This document shows positions 1-6,977 of a stretch of DNA of 38,621 nt, piece after piece (the stretch's first letter is position 1; each line of letters starts with the position of its first letter). The stretch covers positions 17,404-56,024 of the forward strand of contig DBYJ01000008.1 of the NCBI GenBank assembly GCA_002309805.1. Direction: 5' to 3'. The position numbers and the translations under genes were made by a program. The notes below the pieces were generated by a model. That model made no database searches, was not told the origin of the DNA, and worked only from the letters and a program-made list of their open reading frames with translations. Source of the stretch: Bacteroidales bacterium UBA1189 (GTDB taxonomy: Bacteria; Bacteroidota; Bacteroidia; Bacteroidales; Bacteroidaceae).

Positions 1-19
1 TTTTCCTCTCGGTTCACCC

Positions 20-27
20 TACCTTTG
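20..27 (+). promoter_or_regulatory. Bacteroidota -7 promoter box (TACCTTTG)
   Basis: TACCTTTG matches the Bacteroidota sigma-ABfr -7 consensus TAnnTTTG exactly and lies about 95 bp before the preferred start of the first gene. The -33 box would fall at or beyond the left edge of the window, so it cannot be checked. The surrounding bases 1-30 read, on the minus strand, like the element at 20371-20397 (GCAAAGGTAG followed by CCGAGAG), so the promoter appears embedded in a dispersed repeat. Confidence 0.5.
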
Positions 28-122
28 CAGAAAATGACGAGCGGCAATAGTGGGAGGATACCCGTCAAACGTTAAAAAGGTAGATGAAAAATAAGAATGT
101 ATTAACAACAAAAAACAGGATT

Positions 123-2684
123 ATGAAAAAAAATCCACATCGTCTGGTCTTCGGCCTTGTGTTCATCGCCGTAGCCTTGGTATCGTGTTACAAATTCGGC
201 CGCATCTATGCGCCTAAGGAGGTGGCTCCCAACACCGCCTACGAGGGCCGTATTGTCTGCATCAACGACGGCAACAACGCCGAGCAGACGGGATTCTCCG
301 TCTTCGCCGTCCGCGTGCCCCTCAACTGGGACGTCACCGTGGGCGACAGCGCTTACCAGCAGTTTGCCCGCGAGGGACTGAAGAATTCGCTGAATGAGGA
401 ACTCAACATGGCAGCACCCATGGTCTATAGCCTCGTGCTCTCGGAGCTCTACAACGAGTCGAATCCCAAGGAGGGCTTTGAATGGCGGGCTTTCCGCACG
501 GCTCATGTCAACCGCCGCAGCATCCAGGGCTCCGATGCCGGTGGGTGCGACTCCATCGTCTTCCGCTTCACCGTGCTCAACGACGGTGTGGCAGGCAGCT
601 ATGAGCTCGACTACATCGTCGGCTCCATCGAGTCAGATGAGGACAACCCCGATGCCATCGACAGCTATGCCGGCCGTCTGAGCGACGCCCAGGGCAGCGA
701 CCTTTTCCGCGTCAGCACCGAGCAGGTGAAGGTTAAGCCGGGCGACGGCGAGTTCAACACCGAGATGCCCGAGTTCAAGACTACAGTCGTGGTGCTTGAG
801 GGCGGCACGCCCGTCACCCACGAGCCTGCGCTGACGGTATCGACAGCCAGCGAGAGCGTCGCCATCAACTACGCCAACCTGCCGCAGCAGGCCATGGTGG
901 TCATCTACAAGCAGGCCGCCCTCCTGCCCATGCTGGCAGCCCACTCGGTGGTGGAGGAAGGGCGTTTCAACAGCGGCACGTTCGATGCCGGTGCCCTTGA
1001 GCCGGGTGTCTACCACGTCCGCGCCCTCCGCTCAAGCGGCGCGCCCATCGACGGCTGTGACGAGGTGACGTTCACCGTCGGCAACTACAAGGACATGGCT
1101 CTGGCTGCTGAGACGAAGCTGATGGTCATCAGCGAGCCTGCCGTGCTCTCACCCGCCACCAATAGCCTGGGCAAGGCCTACGAGCTGTCGCGCGGCCTGA
1201 CGGCATCGCTCTTCCTGGAGTCGGGTGAAATCATGAAGGCCATCGTAGACTCTGCCCTCGCCTACCGCCCCGCCGCCCTGCTGATTGCCGGTGGCCTGAC
1301 GAAGAGCGGCGAGAAGGAGGGTCACGAGTATTTGTCCTCGCTGCTGAAGCCCCTCACCGAAGCGGGCATCAAGGTCTGCGTGATCCCTGGCACACAGGAC
1401 ATCGACAACCCCGACGCCAGCCGCTTCAACGGCGATGAAACGGCACCCACGGCTACGGTCACGGCCTACGAATTTGCCGCTATCTACGACCAGCTGGGCT
1501 TTGCCGATGCCGTCTCGAAGGACGAAGGTAGCCTCTCCTACATCTCCTACGTCACCGACGAGATTGCCGTCCTCGCCATCGACAGCCACCTGGGCTTCCT
1601 CACCCCCGCCACGGTCGCTTGGATGAAAAAGGTCTCGAATGCAGCCTTTGCCTCAGGCCGCCATGTGGTGGCCATGATGTACCACCTCGTCGGTGCCCCC
1701 TTCGACGGCTACGATCGTTTGGGCACCCTCGTTAACAAGCCTGAGGAGACTGGGCTGCTTGGCTCTATCCTCGGCGACACCACGGCCATTGCCGAACCCG
1801 TCGAATACGAACTGAACACATACGACATCCAGGATGCCCTCGCCGAGTGCGGCATCACTGCCCTCTTCACCAGCGACCTTTCAGCCAGCGACATCGCCTG
1901 CATCTACACCGCCGACGGCACTCCCCTCTGGCAGATAGCCACTGGCGGCGTGACCTCCTTCGACTGCCCCTGGCGACTCATCGGCATCACCGACGACGGC
2001 CTCAACATCGAGACCCACCTCACCACCAACCTGTCCGACAAGGAGGGACTGACGTTCGAGGACTACGCCTACTATCGCACTAAGTACCGCATGAGCGAAT
2101 ACGTCGATTCGTTCTGCGTCCAGAACTGGGAACTCATCGACGGCTTCCTCAAGAAGAACTTCATCTTCGATTATGACCCGGCTATTGACCTCTTCGACAA
2201 GAACATGTTCTTCGTCCTCCCCTCCGAGCCGAAGCAGATGGCCGACCTCGTGAACAGCACCATCATCCCCCCGCTGACCAAGCTGATCACCACCTTCGCC
2301 GAGGGCAACGAGCACCTGAAGCAGTCGCAGCAGCTGGTGGACGAGTTCCATGCTGGCGTTGAGGGTATCCTCGATGGGCTGAACACCCTGCCCTCCCTTA
2401 TCACCCCAATGCTGAAGGATGGCTTCGCCGAAGCCGGACTTGACCTCGACGTCCTGGTGGATGCCGTTGTGGGCAGCATGGCATTCAACTACGTAGGCTC
2501 GGCCGACAACGTCACCAACGACCTCTTCGTCCGCATCCCCTTCGGCACACCGACGGGCATCAAGGCCCTCCCGCTCACCAAGGAACAGGGCAAGAGCATC
2601 CTTTACAACCTCTCCGGCCAGCGCATCCTCTACCCCTCCGCTCGCGGCATCTACATCCAGAACGGACAGAAACAACTTCGATAA
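123..2684 (+). CDS. Lipoprotein: DUF4961-like domain plus degenerate metallophosphoesterase domain
   Basis: The start at 123 is preferred over the in-frame ATG at 84 because it places a compact lipoprotein signal (MKKNPHRL, hydrophobic core, then VSC) at the N-terminus; the product is then 853 residues. Numbering below is from codon 84. Residues about 30-260 resemble the DUF4961-type beta domains found near polysaccharide-utilisation genes. Residues about 345-660 follow the layout of Bacteroidota calcineurin-like phosphoesterases, but the metal-ligand motifs are changed: SEPAV at 350-354, AGGLT at 402-406, GTQD at 436-439, MMYH at 531-534 and TSDLSASD at 596-603, where the family normally has SDxH, GD, GNHD, HH and GHxH. 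A helical region follows, then a short C-terminal segment (ILYNLSGQR, GIYIQNG) like Prevotella secretion tails. Probably a surface or periplasmic binding protein rather than an enzyme. It abuts the next gene directly. Confidence 0.75.
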   Translation: MKKNPHRLVFGLVFIAVALVSCYKFGRIYAPKEVAPNTAYEGRIVCINDGNNAEQTGFSVFAVRVPLNWDVTVGDSAYQQFAREGLKNSLNEELNMAAPMVYSLVLSELYNESNPKEGFEWRAFRTAHVNRRSIQGSDAGGCDSIVFRFTVLNDGVAGSYELDYIVGSIESDEDNPDAIDSYAGRLSDAQGSDLFRVSTEQVKVKPGDGEFNTEMPEFKTTVVVLEGGTPVTHEPALTVSTASESVAINYANLPQQAMVVIYKQAALLPMLAAHSVVEEGRFNSGTFDAGALEPGVYHVRALRSSGAPIDGCDEVTFTVGNYKDMALAAETKLMVISEPAVLSPATNSLGKAYELSRGLTASLFLESGEIMKAIVDSALAYRPAALLIAGGLTKSGEKEGHEYLSSLLKPLTEAGIKVCVIPGTQDIDNPDASRFNGDETAPTATVTAYEFAAIYDQLGFADAVSKDEGSLSYISYVTDEIAVLAIDSHLGFLTPATVAWMKKVSNAAFASGRHVVAMMYHLVGAPFDGYDRLGTLVNKPEETGLLGSILGDTTAIAEPVEYELNTYDIQDALAECGITALFTSDLSASDIACIYTADGTPLWQIATGGVTSFDCPWRLIGITDDGLNIETHLTTNLSDKEGLTFEDYAYYRTKYRMSEYVDSFCVQNWELIDGFLKKNFIFDYDPAIDLFDKNMFFVLPSEPKQMADLVNSTIIPPLTKLITTFAEGNEHLKQSQQLVDEFHAGVEGILDGLNTLPSLITPMLKDGFAEAGLDLDVLVDAVVGSMAFNYVGSADNVTNDLFVRIPFGTPTGIKALPLTKEQGKSILYNLSGQRILYPSARGIYIQNGQKQLR

Positions 2685-4382
2685 ATGAGAAAGAAAAGAA
2701 AGCCCCTCTCCCCGCTCCCCCATAAGGGGGAAGGCCTCACTTCGTTCAAGAATTGCGTGCCAACCTCCCCCCTCCCTCATGGGAGGGGTTGGGGGTGGGT
2801 CTTCTTCTTTTCCCTCCTCCTTATCTCCTGTCGCTCCCAATCCGACATGGAACTGGAGCGTCTGCTCGACACCCTCGACAAGGATCTTGCCCATAAGAGC
2901 GAGTACATCCACCGCCGTCTGACGTACGTTGACTCCCTGAAACACGCCCTCCGGCTGGCACCTGGCGACTCAACCCGCTACAGCCTCAGCCTCCAGATTT
3001 CCGACGAGTACATGACGCTCCAGTGCGACTCGGCACTTGCCTACGCCCTGCAGAGCCGCGAGTCCGCTAATCGGATAGGAGACACCTATCGTCGGCAGGA
3101 ATCCGACATCCGCATCCTCCGGGCATGTTCCAATGCCGGCATGTTCACCGAAATACCCCGTCTGGTACAACTCCGCAGCGTGGCCGACTGGCTGCCCGAA
3201 CATCGCCCCACCTACTGCTGGGCCATGATTGGCCTGTATGAGCACATGCGCTCCTACTATGCCGGCAACAAAGAGCAGTCGGCACGCTTGAACCGCCTCA
3301 CGCTTCTCTATCGCGACACGCTGATGCAGATTTTCCCTCCCGAGAGCGGATTTTGGAAAAAGGAAAAGGCGTTCAGCCTCCAGGCACAAGGGCAGTACGA
3401 CGAAGCCCTCAGCCTGCTGCTCCCCCTCTACGAAGACGACGAACCTGGCACACGCATGTATGGCCTCAATGCCATGAGCCGTGCACGCCTTTATCTCGAC
3501 AAAGGCGACACCGCCCTAGCACTCACCAACCTTGCCGCCAGCGCCGATATGGACGTCCGCTATGGAGTGCGCGAGAACGAATCGCTCCTCGCCCTCTCAC
3601 GCCTCATGTATGCCAAGGGTGACTACAATCGAGCTTATCGCTACGCTACCGCCGCCATCGAGGATGCCGAGCTGCTCGACTCCCGCTTCCACTTCACCGA
3701 GGTGACGGGAATCTATCGTGTCATCAAGGAAAGCTATCTGCAGCAGCTGCGCCGCCACGAGCGCTTCCGTCTCCGTCTCATCCTTGCCCTTGGGGCCACG
3801 CTGGTCGTGGTGCTTTGCGGCTTGGCGCAACTCTTCCGTGCCCATCGCCGTCTCACGGCAGCCCGCCATGAGCTGCATGCCACCATCGACCGCCTTGCCG
3901 AGGCCAACCAACGGCTCGACGATGCCGGCCGCGTCCGCGAGTACTACATCACCTACCTCATCACCGCCAGCTCCGCATACGCCAACAAGCTGGAGGACTT
4001 CCGCAAGGCCGTAAACCGCAAGCTCCGTGCACGTCAGTACGACGATTTGCTTGCCCAGACCTCACGCCCCCACTCCGACGACTTCGAGGCCGTCTTCCGC
4101 GAATTCGACAAGACATTCCTCTCGCTCTATCCCACTTTTGTTGACGACCTGAATGCCCTCCTGGAGCCCTCGCAGCGCTACCCTCGCGAGGGAGGAAGCC
4201 TCTGCACCGAGCAGCGCATCATCGCCCTCATCCGTCTGGGCATGAACGACGTGGGAGAGATAGCCCGTTTCCTCCACTACTCCACCCAAACCATCTACAA
4301 CTATAAACACCGCATAAAAAATCACGCCCTCACCCCCGACACTTTCGAGCGTGACATCATGACGATCGGCCAGATGACGTAA
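2685..4382 (+). CDS. DUF6377-type TPR/HTH membrane regulator
   Basis: A 565-residue protein with the layout of Bacteroidota DUF6377 proteins: helical TPR-like repeats at about 55-350, a membrane segment near 364-388 (LILALGATLVVVLCGLAQLF), a coiled linker, and a C-terminal LuxR-like helix-turn-helix region near 505-548 (EQRIIALIRLG, then IYNYKHRIK). Family members are thought to sense from the periplasm and act on transcription inside the cell; the target is unknown. The ATG directly follows the TAA of the preceding gene, so the two are probably cotranslated. The N-terminus is odd: MRKKRKP is separated from the hydrophobic lipoprotein core VFFFSLLLISC by about 30 residues encoded by GC-rich palindromic DNA. 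No later in-frame ATG would keep the signal peptide. It ends against the convergent GH43-GH130 gene with no gap. Confidence 0.8.
   Translation: MRKKRKPLSPLPHKGEGLTSFKNCVPTSPLPHGRGWGWVFFFSLLLISCRSQSDMELERLLDTLDKDLAHKSEYIHRRLTYVDSLKHALRLAPGDSTRYSLSLQISDEYMTLQCDSALAYALQSRESANRIGDTYRRQESDIRILRACSNAGMFTEIPRLVQLRSVADWLPEHRPTYCWAMIGLYEHMRSYYAGNKEQSARLNRLTLLYRDTLMQIFPPESGFWKKEKAFSLQAQGQYDEALSLLLPLYEDDEPGTRMYGLNAMSRARLYLDKGDTALALTNLAASADMDVRYGVRENESLLALSRLMYAKGDYNRAYRYATAAIEDAELLDSRFHFTEVTGIYRVIKESYLQQLRRHERFRLRLILALGATLVVVLCGLAQLFRAHRRLTAARHELHATIDRLAEANQRLDDAGRVREYYITYLITASSAYANKLEDFRKAVNRKLRARQYDDLLAQTSRPHSDDFEAVFREFDKTFLSLYPTFVDDLNALLEPSQRYPREGGSLCTEQRIIALIRLGMNDVGEIARFLHYSTQTIYNYKHRIKNHALTPDTFERDIMTIGQMT
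2701..2800 (+). repeat. GC-rich palindromic repeat inside a signal-peptide region
   Basis: Two hairpins lie about 50 bp apart: CCCCC-ATAA-GGGGG at 2717-2730 and CCCCTCCC-TCAT-GGGAGGGG at 2769-2788, the latter followed by TTGGGGGTGGG. The DNA is translated in frame within the DUF6377 gene as low-complexity peptide (SPLPHKGEG, then SPLPHGRGWGW). Both half-elements encode S-P-L-P-H followed by a G-rich turn. A related element lies in the GH2 gene at 7408-7478. Confidence 0.7.
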
Positions 4383-6965
4383 CTACTTCATGACAGCGAC
4401 GCCCACGCGGGAATCGGCACAACCGTAATAGAGGAACCACTGATGGCGGTGATAGACCAGCCCCTCAATGAAGACGGTACCCATGGGATACTGACCGCTT
4501 TTCTCGAAGTCGGCCTCGGGAACGAAGAAGGGCTCGTCGAGCCGATGGAGTACCTTCGTGGGCTCTGCCTGTGAGAACAGTACCTGCCCTGCACAATACG
4601 AGCCGCGGGCATAACGCGCGTCGCACGTATCGTCGGTGGCATTGCGGCCATTGTACATCAGCAGGATTCCCTTGTCCGTAAGGAGAGCCGGAGGGCCGCA
4701 CTCCGTCAGCGAACTGTCGAAATAGCCCTTTCGCGGAAGAACGAGCTTCAGGAAATCGCCATTTTCGTCGAGCAGCGGCTCCCAGTCCGTCAGATTATCG
4801 GATAAAGCCAGGTTGATAAACTGCTCGCCCCAGTACATCATGTACTTCCCATTCACGCGCGCCACCACCAGGCCATCGTCCGTGAGGCGTGTGACAATGC
4901 TGGCCGATTTGGAGAATGTTTCTGAGAAGCGTCCGCCGTGACACTTCCCGAAGGCAAGGCCGTGCTTTTCCCAGGTGCGGAAGTCGCGCGTGGTGGCGAC
5001 CGCGAGACGAGGCACACGGCGATTCCACTGGGTGTAGAGCATCACGTAAAGACCGTCTTCCGTCCTGACGACACGAGGATCCTCGCAGCCTCCCGGCCAT
5101 TCGGCATCGTACTGGCTATCGACATCGGGATAGAAACAGGGGGTGCTGTTTTTCTTGAAATGTATGCCGTCAGCGGAAAGGGCTAAGCCCAAGCGCGATG
5201 TTCGCGTCCCGATGCCGCCACCCGAATGGTCCTCGGCCCGATAGAGCAGCGCGACACGTCCGTCGATGACGGCAGCAGCAGGGTTGAAGGTATCATCCGA
5301 TTCCCAACGAACCATCTCTTTCCTGACTGGGCACAGGAACTGCTGGTTGGGGTCGGGCGACACGATGGGGCCTACACCCTTCACACGCTGGAAGCCCGTC
5401 ATGGCCCATGCGTCCTTGATGTATTGCATGGCAAAGCTGTCGAAGCGAGCTGGACGGGCAGCATCTGAAACCTCGGTGTAAACTCCCGGACGGGAAATAC
5501 GGTCCCAAGCGATGACGTCGGAGCCATCCAACGCGTCTGTTCCCACAACCACCCATTTCTTACCATCGGTACTGAAGGCAAACGACAATTTGCTCCCATC
5601 ACGCACGCTTCCTTTCAGGAAGACACTGCGACTGCGACAACGCTCGTCGAACAATACGGTTTCCTCGCCGGAAAGCCTGCGGACAAGCTGTATTCTGTCG
5701 CCCCGGCGTCCGAATACGATATGGGTGTCGTCGTTGCCGTAATACGTCAACCCCGAGAGCTCCTTCGTTTTGGAGGAGAGGACGGTGGAAAAGTCATAGT
5801 CCATCTGAGCAGGACGCAGGCATAGTGCAGCACCACGCCCCGGCGTCCGTCCCCTTCCAATGCCCGACAGCAACAGGCTGCCTCCCCTCACCTGAGCGGA
5901 AACGTCGCAGTAGGTGTAGTTCCACGTCCATTCTTTTTTCAACGTCTCCCCCAGGAAATCGTCGTTAAAGTCCGAAACGGCCTTTTGCTCTACACCAGAG
6001 AAGGGCATGGGTTGGCGCAAACAGGCAAGACGCCCCGTCTTGAAGTGGGGCCATTCGTCACTACCGACGAACAATTCCTGCAAGAAGGGCTGTCGCCCGA
6101 GATAGAATCCGGCTCCACGCAGATATGCATGGCAGAGATAGAAAAGGCGTCCGTCAGGTGTATCGACAAGCGTCCCATGACCGATGGAGAGAACATCGGC
6201 ACTACCCATCAGGATGGGGTTATCGTCGTAGGGCTGGAACGCAGAAAACAGTTTATGCGAACGGGCCACCCGCACTTCGTAGTCGCTGCGAGGGCCGCAG
6301 CACCCGCGTGCGGAATAGAGCAGATAGTACCAATCCCCCTTGCGGAAGATACATTGCCCCTCATTCCCAATATTCTCCTTATCAACCAACAGGGTAACGG
6401 CCTCGCCCTCAAGGTGAAGGCCATCGTCGGAAAGAGGCTGACAGAGAATCTCTATCGGACGAGGATCAAGGCCGTAGGCTTTCCAAGTAATGTAGAGCTT
6501 CCCATTGTCGTTGTAGACAAAGGCATCGATGTCCTCGGTGCCAAAGTCAACCAAAGGGCCGTAATCCACATACTCTCCTTCGGGGGTATCCGCTACCGCC
6601 ACGCCGACGTACGATCGGCTTGTCGTTTTACTGCGAGCGGTATAGTAACAATAGACTTTCCCGCGATAAACGAACAGTTCGGGAGCCCAGAAAGAGGAGG
6701 AAGCCCACGAGGGAAGTTGCTGGAAGATATGCCCCACTTGCTCCCAGTTCACAAGGTCGGAAGAACGGAACAAAGGATAATGCGGAGCCCACTCCGACGA
6801 AGTGCCTGCGGCATAGTATGTGTCTCCCCAACGAATAACAGTAGGGTCAGCCACATCTCCCGGGATAACAGGATTCCTGTAGTAGTCTTGCTCCGCTGCT
6901 GACATCAGCAGAGCCAATGAAAAATGAAAGACGAAAAATGAAAAAAACAAAACAATCCTCTTCAT
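4383..6965 (-). CDS. Secreted GH43-GH130 fusion glycosidase
   Basis: An 860-residue protein with an N-terminal signal peptide (about 1-24). Residues about 28-310 form a GH43 five-bladed propeller with all three catalytic acids visible: D40 in VADP, D147 in DIDAF and E202 in NEGQ, plus H263 in IGHG. Residues about 330-515 are a beta-sandwich of the kind that follows GH43 modules. Residues about 525-860 form a complete GH130 module: FNPAA at 560-564, GGCEDPR with candidate catalytic D629, SSLTECGPPALL near 751-762, and GQYPMGT. GH130 enzymes are beta-mannoside phosphorylases or beta-1,2-mannosidases; the export signal favours hydrolysis, but this is inference. The gene starts 12 bp after the GH2 stop, so the two probably act on the same beta-mannoside-containing glycan. 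The GH43 substrate is not predictable here. Confidence 0.85.
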   Translation of the reverse strand: MKRIVLFFSFFVFHFSLALLMSAAEQDYYRNPVIPGDVADPTVIRWGDTYYAAGTSSEWAPHYPLFRSSDLVNWEQVGHIFQQLPSWASSSFWAPELFVYRGKVYCYYTARSKTTSRSYVGVAVADTPEGEYVDYGPLVDFGTEDIDAFVYNDNGKLYITWKAYGLDPRPIEILCQPLSDDGLHLEGEAVTLLVDKENIGNEGQCIFRKGDWYYLLYSARGCCGPRSDYEVRVARSHKLFSAFQPYDDNPILMGSADVLSIGHGTLVDTPDGRLFYLCHAYLRGAGFYLGRQPFLQELFVGSDEWPHFKTGRLACLRQPMPFSGVEQKAVSDFNDDFLGETLKKEWTWNYTYCDVSAQVRGGSLLLSGIGRGRTPGRGAALCLRPAQMDYDFSTVLSSKTKELSGLTYYGNDDTHIVFGRRGDRIQLVRRLSGEETVLFDERCRSRSVFLKGSVRDGSKLSFAFSTDGKKWVVVGTDALDGSDVIAWDRISRPGVYTEVSDAARPARFDSFAMQYIKDAWAMTGFQRVKGVGPIVSPDPNQQFLCPVRKEMVRWESDDTFNPAAAVIDGRVALLYRAEDHSGGGIGTRTSRLGLALSADGIHFKKNSTPCFYPDVDSQYDAEWPGGCEDPRVVRTEDGLYVMLYTQWNRRVPRLAVATTRDFRTWEKHGLAFGKCHGGRFSETFSKSASIVTRLTDDGLVVARVNGKYMMYWGEQFINLALSDNLTDWEPLLDENGDFLKLVLPRKGYFDSSLTECGPPALLTDKGILLMYNGRNATDDTCDARYARGSYCAGQVLFSQAEPTKVLHRLDEPFFVPEADFEKSGQYPMGTVFIEGLVYHRHQWFLYYGCADSRVGVAVMK

Positions 6966-6977
6966 AAATCCTGATTA

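Noticed and set aside
1881..2945. Minus-strand frame of 354 codons across the first two genes
   Set aside because: It crosses a gene boundary on the other strand and includes the palindromic insert; low-complexity Val/Glu/Gly translation.
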